Shown here one piece after another: positions 17,339 to 25,903 of a stretch of DNA of 39,142 bases. A program made the translations under genes and the position numbers. The DNA lies in NCBI GenBank assembly GCA_016764915.1, contig JAESQY010000039.1, forward strand, positions 1-39,142, given 5' to 3'. Source of the DNA: Aliivibrio sp. (GTDB taxonomy: Bacteria > Pseudomonadota > Gammaproteobacteria > Enterobacterales > Vibrionaceae). Every line of letters begins with the position of its first letter. Positions within the stretch are counted from its first letter, which is position 1. Under the pieces are notes generated by a model. It was not told where the DNA came from and made no database searches. It worked only from the letters and a program-made list of their open reading frames with translations.

Positions 17339-17463
17339 AATCACCTCTAACAATTAGTGTGCAAACGGATGTTTGAGTAACCACAGTACTCTTATAAATT
17401 ATAGGTGATAGATAATAATCGTAATAGTTAGATAGGTGTCACTTACATTAACGGGTTGCAAGG

Positions 17464-18084
17464 TTATAGCTGCTTTTGGTACACATCCTCTGTCCCATCA
17501 ACCATTTTAAACCCTACGTTAAGTAGATAATCTTTGTGCTCTGGAGTCGTTGCTGTTGCTTTGAGGCTGTTTATTCCTCTTTGCTTAATTTCATCTGGGT
17601 GCGATACAAAGTAGTAATTGGCTAATTTAAAATCGCGGTATTGTGGTGTGACATAATCCAGTAGCAGTGACAGCACACCGTCTTCACTTTTGTTACCAAC
17701 CAATACACCGGCTATGCTGTTATTTCGTAGCATATAAAATGCAGTATCGGCACTTTTGAGTTTATCGACGGACGTCTGAGTTTCAATTTCGGCAAGATTG
17801 GTTGTAATAAAGTGGTCAAAATATTCAGTATCAACAGGGGCTGCAACCAATTTGAACTTTTCAGATGTGGAGTATATTTGCCATAAGAAATAGACATTAA
17901 TCCCAGCGATACCAAAATTCATCAACATGGTTGGGAAGGAGTCAATAAAATAAGCAAATGCGGCAAAAGCAAGGCAACCTATGAGGTTAATCACCCGCAG
18001 TTTTATGATAGACGTCATCGTCAGAGACACCAAAACGATTAATGACGCCAGATAACCAAACCACTCTACCCAATCAATGCCCAT
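17464..18084 (-). CDS. YgjV-like membrane protein with C-terminal GNAT-like domain
   Basis: The 206-residue protein has two parts. Residues 1-75 hold three hydrophobic helices with WFGYLASLIVLVSLTMTSI and INLIGCLAFAAFAYFIDSFP, resembling YgjV-family inner-membrane proteins. Residues about 85-205 form a soluble domain in which a probable flexible linker is followed by AFYMLRNNSIAGVLVGNK, LSLLLDYVTPQYRDFKLANYYF and a final HKDYLLNVGFKMV, a layout that recalls a GNAT acetyltransferase fold without a clear R/QxxGxG/A loop. I do not know the function. An enzyme tethered to the cytoplasmic face of the membrane is a guess. The first codon follows a weak AAGGACCTT; the gene has no close co-directional neighbour. 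Confidence 0.65.
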   Translation of the reverse strand: MGIDWVEWFGYLASLIVLVSLTMTSIIKLRVINLIGCLAFAAFAYFIDSFPTMLMNFGIAGINVYFLWQIYSTSEKFKLVAAPVDTEYFDHFITTNLAEIETQTSVDKLKSADTAFYMLRNNSIAGVLVGNKSEDGVLSLLLDYVTPQYRDFKLANYYFVSHPDEIKQRGINSLKATATTPEHKDYLLNVGFKMVDGTEDVYQKQL

Positions 18085-18260
18085 TTTAAGGTCCTTATCG
18101 TATTAGTCATTCCAATATAAATTTTGAAATGCTGTGATTAATAACAATTAAAGTTAATAACTTATCAGTAACACTGTAGATTAAAAATAGCATGTTTTAT
18201 AATAATAAGACGATTTTGATATCACACACTTTTGCATTTATATTTGAAATTTTTATTGTA

Positions 18261-18289
18261 AAAAAGCGAATCCTCACAGGTTCGCTTTT
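18261..18289 (-). terminator. Intrinsic terminator downstream of the minus-strand hmp-like remnant
   Basis: AAAAGCGAATCC and GGTTCGCTTTT pair with one bulged base around a TCACA loop. On the minus strand the stem is followed by TTTTTT, and it lies 32 bases past the stop codon of the reductase fragment ending at 18321. It therefore looks like the original terminator of that lost gene rather than of the YgjV-like gene, whose start is further left. Confidence 0.75.
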
Positions 18290-18320
18290 GGCGGTTGCTT
18301 GTTCAGTGTCCCTTATGGGC

Positions 18321-18430
18321 TTAGACGGTTAAGTCTTCACTCGGGCCAAAAAATTCATAATGAGTTTGTGCTTCGGGTAACTGCTGCGCAATCAACTCGG
18401 CAGTGATAAGACCATAGTCGTTGATGTCAG
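18321..18430 (-). pseudogene. 3' remnant of a flavohemoprotein-like (hmp) reductase gene
   Basis: On the minus strand a short frame ends at 18321 with GLITAELIAQQLP followed directly by HYEFFGPSEDL. Flavohemoproteins end in a closely similar HYExFGPxxxL tail (E. coli Hmp ends HYECFGPHKVL), and GLITAELIAQQLP resembles the segment that comes before the NAD-binding CGP motif of such reductases. The roughly 35 residues normally between them, including CGP, are absent, so the fragment appears internally deleted as well as lacking its whole 5' part. A stop in frame at 18456-18458 limits it to 44 codons. Hmp is a nitric oxide dioxygenase. The adjacent NorR fragment on the other strand supports the assignment; on its own it would be weak. 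Confidence 0.45.
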
Positions 18431-18630
18431 AATTGTCACAGCTACTAATCGGGATTTACAACTGGCCCGGTAATGTTAGGGAATTAGAGCATCTTAATCT
18501 TCAATTCACTCATGATATTGCCGCTGAACTAAAATCATCTTAAACTAGCGCAGAAACCTTAAATATTATCGATACTGACAATGAAATAAAGAGTATAGGG
18601 TTGCGTGAATCTACAGAACATTACCAGCGT
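18424..18630 (+). pseudogene. 3' remnant of a NorR-like sigma-54 activator gene
   Basis: Frame 18424-18542 reads QLLIGIYNWPGNVRELEHL, the unmistakable end of a sigma-54 activator AAA+ domain (WPGNVRELEH). A TAA interrupts it at 18540. The same frame continues to GLRESTEHYQR at about 18600-18630, which matches the LREATExFQR segment that opens the DNA-binding region of NorR. The final helix-turn-helix and everything before residue about 400 are missing. NorR senses nitric oxide and activates norVW or hmp. In Vibrio cholerae norR and hmpA are divergent neighbours, and here both remnants are the 3' ends of such a pair, so one deletion of the shared middle explains the arrangement. Confidence 0.65.
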
Positions 18631-18658
18631 ATGAGGCGTTTTGCTTTTCAGAGGAAAG

Positions 18659-19116
18659 ATGAAATTTTACAGTGCTGAACAATATCAAGCGTCATGTGAA
18701 GATCTGTTTCTTCAATACGGACGTGAAATACAAAATTTACTTCCTAATGCAAGGATCGAGCATATTGGTGCTTCTTCAATTCCTTCTGCTGTGTCTAAAG
18801 GTGATCTGGATATATTCATAGGTGTAGAGAGTTTTGAACTAGAGTACGCAGTCCAAACGCTGACTAGTTTAGGCTTTCAAGAGAAAGATGACACATTAAG
18901 GACTTCCGAGCTTTGTATGTTGGAATCAACATCCACTGATGATGTAGCCTTCCAAGTGGTTGCCAATGGCTCTGAGTTCGAATGTTTCTTAGCGTTTCGT
19001 AATGAATTGCGTGCAAACTCTGTATTAGTACAGCAGTACAATGAATTAAATGGCCTCAAGATGAGTACCGTGAAAAGAAGTCTGCCTTTGTCGAATACGT
19101 TTTGAGACAAGTATAA
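18659..19116 (+). pseudogene. GrpB-family (UPF0157) protein gene with a 3' frameshift
   Basis: ATG 18659 follows GAGGAAAG, and the frame gives the GrpB nucleotidyltransferase-like fold: NARIEHIGASSIPSAVSKGDLDIFI at residues about 36-60 corresponds to the family's EHIGSTxVPGxxxKxxxDI motif. The frame continues normally to VQQYNELNG, then ends at a TGA at 19103-19105 with an unrelated tail. Reading from 19059 in another frame restores the family C-terminus DEYREKKSAFVEYVL up to TAA 19114-19116. A small insertion or deletion near 19045-19058 therefore seems to have broken the gene. The function of GrpB proteins is not well established. If read only in the first frame, the product is a 148-residue protein lacking about 19 native residues. 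Confidence 0.75.
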
Positions 19117-19493
19117 TATAAGTGTCGCAGCCGATATCTTATTCTATTCGACTGCTAGTTTAGGATTGCGTACCGCATTCTTACCCCAAAGTGTGTTGTA
19201 AGAAACTTGGTAATTATTACCGACACCATGCCACTTATTAGTTTTTCAATCGTTTTACTCATTAATGACCATAATTGTTTTCATGTAAATGAACCCTCCT
19301 TCCCACAAGTATGTACATCATCTCGCAGCGATTATTTTCTTATTTATGCCCTAGGTAACTGATAGAAAAAACAAAAGGTGATAACCTAGTTCGAATAAAA
19401 TAAGTAATACGAAGTGAATGCTTTGTTTAAACAAGGCATTATTCCTCTTAATAAGCTACTAGATATATATGCATACATAAAACGGAGTAAGGT
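19117..19493. other. Intergenic stretch with a possible short gene remnant
   Basis: No complete gene is seen. On the minus strand a 33-codon frame ending at the TAG 19144-19146 reads WHGVGNNYQVSYNTLWGK and AVRNPKLAVE, which looks more protein-like than random sequence, but a stop follows upstream and I do not recognise the family. It may be another decayed gene in line with the remnants to the left. The last 50 bases lead into the AACGGAGTAAGGT ribosome site of the next gene. Confidence 0.3.
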
Positions 19494-20147
19494 ATGATTT
19501 TTTTTGGTTCTAAAGGAAAAACTATTTCAGGGCAATTAGTCGAAGGCATTCAATGTCCAAGCTGTGAAAATCAAGAGTTTATTTCTTTCGGTATAATACG
19601 ATATTTTCATCTGTATTGGATACCGACGTTCCTAACTTCGAGAGCTGCGGGTATTGAATGCACTCATTGTAAGAAAACACTTATTGGTAAAGAACTTCCA
19701 AAGGAACTGTCGAAAAAAATCAAAGCAACTGTGTTTACTAAGAAAAACACGATTCCAATGTTTTCTGGATTAATAATTATCGCTTGTTTGATGTTGGCTA
19801 TTACTTATTCGCTCCAACAGAGCAGAATAGAAGAAAATGCATACATTGAACAACCAGCGATAAATGATCTATACATCGTAGATTTTACTAAAATATTTGA
19901 AGATTCAGACCCAAATTATAAATACGGATTAATGCGAATTAGACAAATATCATCAGGGGAAGCTGAGTTCCAAGTAAGTCAAGTTGCTTACAATAAGACT
20001 TCTGGGGTTCGTAAAGACATCAGTGATAAAAAAGCAATGTCTGATTCTTATTACGATACTGAATTTCTCTATATTGATATTAGTAAGTTTAAAACTATGA
20101 AATCTGACAAAGCTATTCGCTCAATAGAGCGAATTACACAAGATTAA
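19494..20147 (+). CDS. Zinc-ribbon membrane protein of unknown function
   Basis: A 217-residue protein with an N-terminal zinc ribbon: CPSCE at residues 21-25 and CTHCK at 56-60, separated by ISFGIIRYFHLYWIPTF. One membrane helix follows at about 90-107 (FSGLIIIACLMLAITYSL), then a polar C-terminal domain of about 105 residues. The YFHxxWIPxF segment between the cysteine pairs occurs in a family of small gammaproteobacterial zinc-ribbon proteins. The ribbon should be cytoplasmic and the C-terminal domain periplasmic if one helix is used. GGAGTAAGG precedes the ATG. No function can be given. It stands alone between a decay zone and the glycine cleavage genes. Confidence 0.65.
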   Translation: MIFFGSKGKTISGQLVEGIQCPSCENQEFISFGIIRYFHLYWIPTFLTSRAAGIECTHCKKTLIGKELPKELSKKIKATVFTKKNTIPMFSGLIIIACLMLAITYSLQQSRIEENAYIEQPAINDLYIVDFTKIFEDSDPNYKYGLMRIRQISSGEAEFQVSQVAYNKTSGVRKDISDKKAMSDSYYDTEFLYIDISKFKTMKSDKAIRSIERITQD

Positions 20148-20402
20148 ACACTCCACAACAAAAAAGGTGAACCATTTCAGGTGTAGTGGATAAGTAAAAT
20201 CGGCCACCTAGTTAGATGGTGAACGAAGCATCCTACAGCCATTTGCAATACTAGACGTTATTCGAAGACAATTAGTAGAGTTGAATCTCTAAGTAGGTTT
20301 TGTCCAGTAATGAGTAAAGAGTAAAGAGTAATATTGGTCATATTATGCGGTTTATTGTTGAAATGATGATTGATTAACAAACTGTGACTCATCTCAAAAT
20401 AG
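20148..20402. other. Intergenic stretch without recognised content
   Basis: Between the zinc-ribbon gene and the gcvP terminator I find no gene, RNA or intact mobile element. AAAAAAGGTGAACC at about 20161-20174 resembles half of a terminator stem but its partner arm is incomplete. The whole gap up to the gcvP stop is 371 bases and also holds the hairpin and repeats listed next. Confidence 0.4.
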
Positions 20403-20428
20403 AAAGGCGAACCATAAGGTTCGCCTTT
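20403..20428 (-). terminator. Probable terminator of gcvHP
   Basis: A perfect eleven-pair stem, AAAGGCGAACC (20403-20413) and GGTTCGCCTTT (20418-20428), encloses ATAA. On the minus strand it is followed by CTATTTTG, so the U-tract is interrupted. It lies about 90 bases beyond the gcvP stop. Confidence 0.7.
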
Positions 20429-20442
20429 AAAGTATCAAGTTA

Positions 20443-20500
20443 GTTTCCAACTTAGTTATCGGTTTCCAACTCGGTTATCACAGTTTCCAACTTGGTTATC
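20443..20500. repeat. Three tandem 18-base direct repeats after gcvP
   Basis: The unit GTTTCCAACTtrGTTATC occurs at 20443-20460, 20462-20479 and 20483-20500, with gaps of one and three bases. The copies differ only at the CTTA/TCGG/TTGG positions. They lie in the 3' untranslated region of gcvP, between its stop and the terminator hairpin. No function is known to me. Slippage-born duplication is the simplest explanation. Confidence 0.85.
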
Positions 20501-20518
20501 TGTGATCAAAAGTCAAAA

Positions 20519-23401
20519 TTACTCTTCGTAGTTATCAATGCTCGGACATGAACAGATCAAGTTACGGTCACCGAAAACATTATCAACGCGGTTTACTGTT
20601 GGCCAGTATTTAGCATCTTTAGTGTGTTTGGTTGGGAAACAAGCGATTTCACGTGAGTAAGGGTGATCCCACTCCGCTGACATCATATCTGTTTGAGTAT
20701 GCGGTGCGTTGACAAGTGGGTTGTTCTCAAGAGACCAAACACCATCTTTTACTTGCTGCATCTCGTTACGGATTGCGATCATCGCATCACAGAAACGGTC
20801 GATTTCAACTAAATCTTCAGATTCAGTCGGTTCGATCATCAAGGTGCCTGAAACAGGGAACGACATAGTAGGAGCATGGAAACCATAATCCATTAGACGC
20901 TTCGCAATGTCCTCTTCACTGATGCCTGTCTCTTCTTTTAGAGGACGGATATCGATGATGCACTCGTGAGCGATACGACCGTGTGTACCACGGTAAAGAA
21001 CCGGATAGTGCGGACGCAAACGTTCCATCACGTAATTCGCGCTTAAAATGGCGATTTCAGTGGCTTCTTTTAGTCCGTTGCTACCCATCATGGCAATGTA
21101 TGCCCATGAGATAGTTAGGATTGAAGCACTACCAAGATCGGTTGCAGAAACAGCGTACTCAGAACCTTTAATACCATTTTGTACGTGACCAGGTAAGAAT
21201 TCCGCAAGGTGAGATTTAACACCGATTGGACCCATACCAGGACCGCCGCCACCGTGTGGGATACTGAAGGTTTTGTGCAAATTCAGATGAGAAACATCAG
21301 AACCGATGAAACCAGGGCTGGTTAAACCGACCTGCGCATTCATGTTTGCACCATCAAGATAAACTTGACCGCCTGCAGCATGAACTTTTTCACACACATC
21401 TTGAACCGCTTCTTCGTACACACCATGCGTAGAAGGATAGGTGATCATGATGCACGCTAAGTTTTCAGCGTGTTTCTCAATTTTTGCTTCTAAATCAGCC
21501 AGATCAACATTGCCTAACTCGTCACATTTAATAACAACAACTTTCATGGAAACCATAGAAGCGCTTGCTGGGTTAGTACCGTGTGCTGAGCTTGGGATTA
21601 GACAAACATTTCGGTGATCGTCGCCACGACTTTCATGGTAACGCTTGATTGCGATTAAACCTGCGTATTCGCCCTGAGCGCCAGAGTTTGGCTGTAGAGA
21701 AAATGCATCGTAACCGGTAATTTCACATAACATTTTGTCAAATGACTCAGCAAGTTCTTGGTAACCTTGCGTCTGCTCAACAGGAGCAAATGGGTGCATG
21801 GCACCAAACTCAGGCCAAGAGACAGGCATCATTTCTGATGCAGCGTTCAACTTCATGGTACAGCTACCAAGAGGGATCATGCCGTGCGTTAGTGAGAAAT
21901 CTTTGTTTTCCAATTTCTTCAAGTAACGCATCATTTCAGTTTCGCTATGATGAGTGTTGAAAATTGGGTGGGTTAAGTACTCTGAAGTACGACGACAGCT
22001 TGCCGGAATTGCGGCAAATTCGTCAGCAGCAATATCTACAGAGATAGCCGCAGCGTTGAGATCAGAAGCAGCAAAGGCAGTGAACAGGTTGTCGATATCG
22101 GCAATCGTAGTCAGTTCATCAATGCTGATACCCACTTGACCATCCAGAAGACGTAAGTTCATATCCGCGTTTAATGCCGCTTGATATACTGTGTCTGTCT
22201 TAGCGCCAGTGTTTACTGTAATAGTGTCAAAGAAGTGTTGGTTTTCAAGTTCGAACCCTGCACTCTTAAGGCCAGCCGCAAGAACAGCTGTGAAGTGATG
22301 AACTCGACGGCCAATTTTACGAAGCCCTTCAGGACCATGGTATACCGCGTAGAAACCCGCCATATTGGCAAGTAGAGCCTGCGCAGTACAGATGTTTGAT
22401 GTTGCTTTTTCGCGGCGAATATGCTGCTCACGAGTCTGCATAGCCATACGAAGAGCGGGTTTGCCCTTACTATCGATTGAAACACCGATAATGCGGCCTG
22501 GCATAGTACGCTTGTGTTTCTCTTGAGTTGACATGAAACCAGCATGTGGTCCACCAAAACCCATTGGAACGCCAAAGCGTTGTGTGCTGCCGATAGCCAC
22601 ATCTGCACCCATCTCACCAGGAGATTTTAGTAACGTAAGTGACAATAGGTCAGTAGCAATAGTCACCAATGTTTTCTTTGCGTGAGCTTGTTCAATCAAT
22701 GTTGTCATATCTTGAACGTTACCCGTTGAGCCTGGGTATTGAACTAACGCGCCGAAAACATCGTGTGAATCTAGCGTATCAACAGGAGCAACAACTACTT
22801 CAAAACCGATGTATTTTGCACGAGTCTTTACTACCGATAACGTTTGCGGATGCACGTCAGAAGCAACGAAGAACGTTTTGCTCTTGTTTTTTCCTGCACG
22901 TTTACATAGCGTCATCGCTTCAGCGGCTGCAGTAGCTTCATCTAGTAGAGAAGCGTTTGCGATTTCAAGACCAGTAAGGTCAAGAACCATTTGCTGATAG
23001 TTAAGTAGTGCTTCTAGGCGACCTTGAGAGATCTCTGGTTGGTACGGCGTGTATGCCGTGTACCAGCCTGGATTTTCAAATACATTACGAAGGATTACAT
23101 TCGGTGTAAACGTTCCATAATAGCCTTGTCCGATAAAACTGCGTTTAACTTGGTTTTTATCAGCCATTGCTTGAATGGTTGCCAGCATATCGTGCTCGCT
23201 CATTGCAGCATCAATAGCCATCGGCTTAGGCAGACGGATATGTGATGGTACAGTTTGCTCAATCAGCTGTTCAATGCTCTCAACACCTACGGTATTTAAC
23301 ATTGTCTGCTGTTCGGTACTGTCTGGTCCGTTATGACGACGAATAAATTCGTTATCAGTGCCAAGTTCTTTTAGAAATGGACTGTTTTTAGAATTAGTCA
23401 T
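20519..23401 (-). CDS. gcvP: Glycine dehydrogenase (decarboxylating), P protein
   Basis: The P protein decarboxylates glycine with pyridoxal phosphate and loads the aminomethyl group onto lipoyl-GcvH. At 960 residues it is the full-length fused form made of two homologous halves. The N-terminal half has [19 protein letters not shown] and [20 protein letters not shown] around residues 90-130, the signature of the family. The C-terminal half has LGSCTMKLN near 510 and the cofactor lysine in [20 protein letters not shown] near 705-725. It follows gcvH by 36 bases on the same strand and should be co-transcribed from the divergent promoter near 23.9 kb. Confidence 0.97.
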   Translation of the reverse strand: MTNSKNSPFLKELGTDNEFIRRHNGPDSTEQQTMLNTVGVESIEQLIEQTVPSHIRLPKPMAIDAAMSEHDMLATIQAMADKNQVKRSFIGQGYYGTFTPNVILRNVFENPGWYTAYTPYQPEISQGRLEALLNYQQMVLDLTGLEIANASLLDEATAAAEAMTLCKRAGKNKSKTFFVASDVHPQTLSVVKTRAKYIGFEVVVAPVDTLDSHDVFGALVQYPGSTGNVQDMTTLIEQAHAKKTLVTIATDLLSLTLLKSPGEMGADVAIGSTQRFGVPMGFGGPHAGFMSTQEKHKRTMPGRIIGVSIDSKGKPALRMAMQTREQHIRREKATSNICTAQALLANMAGFYAVYHGPEGLRKIGRRVHHFTAVLAAGLKSAGFELENQHFFDTITVNTGAKTDTVYQAALNADMNLRLLDGQVGISIDELTTIADIDNLFTAFAASDLNAAAISVDIAADEFAAIPASCRRTSEYLTHPIFNTHHSETEMMRYLKKLENKDFSLTHGMIPLGSCTMKLNAASEMMPVSWPEFGAMHPFAPVEQTQGYQELAESFDKMLCEITGYDAFSLQPNSGAQGEYAGLIAIKRYHESRGDDHRNVCLIPSSAHGTNPASASMVSMKVVVIKCDELGNVDLADLEAKIEKHAENLACIMITYPSTHGVYEEAVQDVCEKVHAAGGQVYLDGANMNAQVGLTSPGFIGSDVSHLNLHKTFSIPHGGGGPGMGPIGVKSHLAEFLPGHVQNGIKGSEYAVSATDLGSASILTISWAYIAMMGSNGLKEATEIAILSANYVMERLRPHYPVLYRGTHGRIAHECIIDIRPLKEETGISEEDIAKRLMDYGFHAPTMSFPVSGTLMIEPTESEDLVEIDRFCDAMIAIRNEMQQVKDGVWSLENNPLVNAPHTQTDMMSAEWDHPYSREIACFPTKHTKDAKYWPTVNRVDNVFGDRNLICSCPSIDNYEE

Positions 23402-23437
23402 TAACTGTTTCCACTTTAAAAAATTAACTTAAGGATA

Positions 23438-23818
23438 TTACTCTTCTTCAAGACCTGCATGGTAATCTTCAGAAGTCGCCAGTGCATCAAGCTCAGAAGG
23501 ATCGCTTAGTTTCACTTTAATAATCCAGCCACCTTCAAATGGTTCTTCGTTTACTAGCTCAGGGCTATCTTCTAGATCTTCATTGATTGCAACGATTTCG
23601 CCAGATACAGGAGAGTAGATATCAGAAGCGGCTTTAACAGACTCAACAAGTGAGAAAATTTCAGCGGCTGTTACTTCATCTTCTACTTCTGGTAGGTCAA
23701 CAAAAACCACATCGCCGAGCAAACCTTGAGCGTGCTCAGAAATACCAACAGTTACAGTACCGTCACCGTTGTCTAGTACCCACTCGTGGCTTGCAGCAAA
23801 CTTATAGTTCTTAGTCAT
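23438..23818 (-). CDS. gcvH: Glycine cleavage system H protein
   Basis: GcvH is the lipoyl carrier that shuttles the aminomethyl group between the P, T and L proteins. The 126-residue protein starts [15 protein letters not shown] and carries the lipoylation lysine K62 in [19 protein letters not shown]. The acidic C-terminus with [14 protein letters not shown] is standard. AATGGAGATACACAAATG gives a good ribosome site. It heads the gcvHP operon. The L protein (dihydrolipoamide dehydrogenase) is not in the window and is presumably shared with the BKD complex encoded at 8.9-12.1 kb. Confidence 0.97.
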   Translation of the reverse strand: MTKNYKFAASHEWVLDNGDGTVTVGISEHAQGLLGDVVFVDLPEVEDEVTAAEIFSLVESVKAASDIYSPVSGEIVAINEDLEDSPELVNEEPFEGGWIIKVKLSDPSELDALATSEDYHAGLEEE

Positions 23819-23949
23819 TTGTGTATCTCCATTCCAGATCAGTATAAAAAAATTGAGTTGATTGTTTTATCATCAATAGTCGACCAAAGATGTAACAATC
23901 TAATTAAGTGGCTCCAAAATACAATTCAGATATGCAAGATTCAATAAAA

Positions 23950-23982
23950 AGTTTCCTATACGAAACTTAGTTTCCTAAACTG
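23950..23982. promoter_or_regulatory. Operator-like palindromes in the gcvH / regulator divergent promoter
   Basis: AAGTTTC-CTATAC-GAAACTT (23950-23969) is a perfect seven-base-arm palindrome. It is followed at once by AGTTT-CCT-AAACT (23970-23982), so the two share the AGTTTCCTA start as a direct repeat. They lie 132-164 bases upstream of gcvH and about 95-125 upstream of the regulator. The GTTTC-N6-GAAAC pattern recurs after gcvT at 25904-25919. The adjacent XRE-cupin protein is the likely binder; this is inference. I see no glycine riboswitch in the 257-base region. Confidence 0.55.
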
Positions 23983-24075
23983 TTACCTTGCTCACTATTT
24001 AACGACCCCTGTTACCTTTAATTTTCATTCCTCTCTATGTAACAATAAATGCAAATTAAAACTGAAGAGACCGTC

Positions 24076-24702
24076 ATGGTAAGATCAAGGGATAAAGACG
24101 AGTACCCAAGTATCACAATTGCAAAATCTGATGCAGAGGAACCAATAGAACCTTTGCAACTCGGTGCTAGATTAAAAGAGATCAGAACAGAGTTTGGATT
24201 TACATTAGAAGATGCAAGCAAACGTACTGGTTTAGCCCGTTCGACACTATCTAAGATAGAAAATGAACAGATATCGCCAACGTTTCAAGCGTTGCAGAAA
24301 CTTGCAGCTGGCCTTCAGATTGATATCCCACAGCTGTTCAAACCGCCCAAAAAAATGGCAGCAGCAGGTAGACGAGATTTAACCGTTGTTGATGGTGGTA
24401 AAGCTCACCCAACTACGACCTATGAACATGAATTACTGGCAACACAGCTTTCAAATAAAAAAATGATGCCATTTAAAAGTCGTATCCGTGCTCGTGGTTT
24501 CTCGGATTTCCCAGATTGGGTTAGACACGATGGGGAAGAGTTTTTACTGGTGTTAGAAGGCAGTGTTTGCTTATTTACTGAGTTCTATGAACCCGTTGAA
24601 ATGGCGGTTGGAGACAGCGTTTATTACGACGCTACAATGGGACATATGCTTACATCTACCAGCGAGCAAGATGCTCAGATTTTATGGGTTACTGCTAAAT
24701 AG
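24076..24702 (+). CDS. XRE-family regulator with cupin sensor domain (gcv regulator)
   Basis: A two-domain transcription factor of 208 residues. Residues about 28-90 form an XRE/Cro-type helix-turn-helix: LGARLKEIRTEFGFTLEDAS, then KRTGLARSTLSKIENEQISP. Residues about 135-208 form a cupin_2 fold (DGEEFLLVLEGSVCLF, VGDSVYYDATMGHML), which would bind a small ligand. I chose ATG 24076 behind GAAGAGA; an in-frame ATG at 24049 lacks a ribosome site. The gene is divergent from gcvHP and about 50 bases ahead of gcvT, an arrangement repeated in vibrios, so it probably controls the glycine cleavage genes. The ligand could be glycine or a related metabolite, but nothing in the sequence shows it. Confidence 0.85.
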   Translation: MVRSRDKDEYPSITIAKSDAEEPIEPLQLGARLKEIRTEFGFTLEDASKRTGLARSTLSKIENEQISPTFQALQKLAAGLQIDIPQLFKPPKKMAAAGRRDLTVVDGGKAHPTTTYEHELLATQLSNKKMMPFKSRIRARGFSDFPDWVRHDGEEFLLVLEGSVCLFTEFYEPVEMAVGDSVYYDATMGHMLTSTSEQDAQILWVTAK

Positions 24703-24754
24703 AGCGGTAACAATGAATACAATGACCGACACGCCGTTATATATGGAGAAAGGA

Positions 24755-25873
24755 ATGACTGATCAATTATTAACAACACCCTTGCACGCTCTTCACGTTG
24801 AAGAGGGCGCTAAAATGGTTCCATTTGCTGGTTATGATATGCCAGTACAATATCCATTAGGTGTTAAAAAAGAGCATTTACATTGCCGTAATGCTGCTGG
24901 TTTATTTGATGTCTCTCACATGGGTCAACTCCGCCTACACGGTGCAGACGCTGCAAAAATGATGGAAGCGTTAGTACCTGTTGATATTATTGATCTGCCT
25001 GCTGGTAAGCAACGTTATGCGTTCTTTACCAATGAGCAAGGTGGAATCATGGACGATTTGATGGTGACCAATATGGGTGATCATCTGTTTGTGGTTGTGA
25101 ATGCAGCTTGTAAAGATCAAGACATCGCGCACCTTAAAGCCAACCTACTTCCAGGCGTTGAGATGGAAATCATTGAAGATCGCGCCTTAATCGCACTTCA
25201 AGGACCGCACGCTGTTGACGTTTTAGGTGCAATGAACCCAGCCGTTTGTGACATGGTATTCATGGATGCACGCGTTGTTGGTTTGCTTGGCGCAGAGTGT
25301 ATCGTGAGTCGTTCTGGTTACACGGGTGAAGATGGGTTTGAAATTTCCGTTCCTGCTGATAAAGCAGAAGAGATTGCACGTGCATTAACAGCCAGCGCTG
25401 AAGTTGAGTGGATTGGTCTTGGTGCACGTGATTCACTGCGTTTAGAGTGTGGACTTTGCTTATATGGGCATGATTTAGATACAACAACAACACCAGTAGA
25501 AGCAAGCCTTCTATGGGGAATCAGCAAAATTCGCCGTACTGATGGTGAGCGTGCGGGTGGATTCCCTGGTGCTGACATCATTCTTGAGCAGATCGTAACT
25601 AAAGATGTGTCACGTAAACGTGTTGGTCTTATCGGTTTAGGTAAAGCTCCTATCCGTGAAGGCGCAAAACTGTTTGATGCCGCTGATAACGAAATCGGTA
25701 TTGTGACCAGTGGTACCGCAGGTCCAAACGCAGGTAAGCCAGTTGCAATGGGTTACATCTCAAAAGAGTTAGCGGTTATCGGTACTGAACTGTTTGCTGA
25801 AGTTCGTGGTAAAAAGCTGCCTATGCAAGTTGAGAAAATGCCGTTTGTACCTCAGCGCTACTTCCGCGGTTAA
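24755..25873 (+). CDS. gcvT: Aminomethyltransferase, T protein of glycine cleavage
   Basis: GcvT moves the one-carbon unit from lipoyl-GcvH to tetrahydrofolate and releases ammonia. The start at 24755 is preceded by a strong GGAGAAAGG and gives 372 residues, close to the family norm; earlier in-frame ATGs at 24714 and 24723 lack such a site. The sequence reads LLTTPLHALHVEEGAKMVPFAGYDMPVQY from residue 5, then NAAGLFDVSHMGQLRLHG near 45-62. SRSGYTGEDGFEISV near 185-200 and GLGARDSLRLECGLCLYGHD are folate-site signatures. The C-terminal RKRVGLIGL and PNAGKPVAMGY are typical. It is co-directional with the regulator gene and ends before a strong terminator. Confidence 0.96.
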   Translation: MTDQLLTTPLHALHVEEGAKMVPFAGYDMPVQYPLGVKKEHLHCRNAAGLFDVSHMGQLRLHGADAAKMMEALVPVDIIDLPAGKQRYAFFTNEQGGIMDDLMVTNMGDHLFVVVNAACKDQDIAHLKANLLPGVEMEIIEDRALIALQGPHAVDVLGAMNPAVCDMVFMDARVVGLLGAECIVSRSGYTGEDGFEISVPADKAEEIARALTASAEVEWIGLGARDSLRLECGLCLYGHDLDTTTTPVEASLLWGISKIRRTDGERAGGFPGADIILEQIVTKDVSRKRVGLIGLGKAPIREGAKLFDAADNEIGIVTSGTAGPNAGKPVAMGYISKELAVIGTELFAEVRGKKLPMQVEKMPFVPQRYFRG

Positions 25874-25903
25874 TATATTGATATAAGTGTGATAAAGACG
25901 CTT

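Noticed and set aside
20160..20260. Possible end of a decayed insertion sequence.
   Set aside because: I could not find matching terminal repeats, a target duplication or transposase coding sequence.
22213..22617. A 134-codon frame on the minus strand inside gcvP, and similar long frames inside other genes.
   Set aside because: These are out-of-frame readings of clearly conserved genes, without ribosome sites or recognisable domains.
23819..24075. Possible glycine riboswitch upstream of gcvH or the regulator.
   Set aside because: Neither strand shows the conserved glycine aptamer core or tandem aptamer architecture; only the GTTTC palindromes stand out. The gap before gcvT is also too short.
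24563..24754. A longer N-terminus for GcvT reaching back into the regulator gene.
   Set aside because: The extension is unlike any GcvT start and overlaps conserved cupin coding sequence; the strong ribosome site at 24745-24753 fixes the start at 24755.
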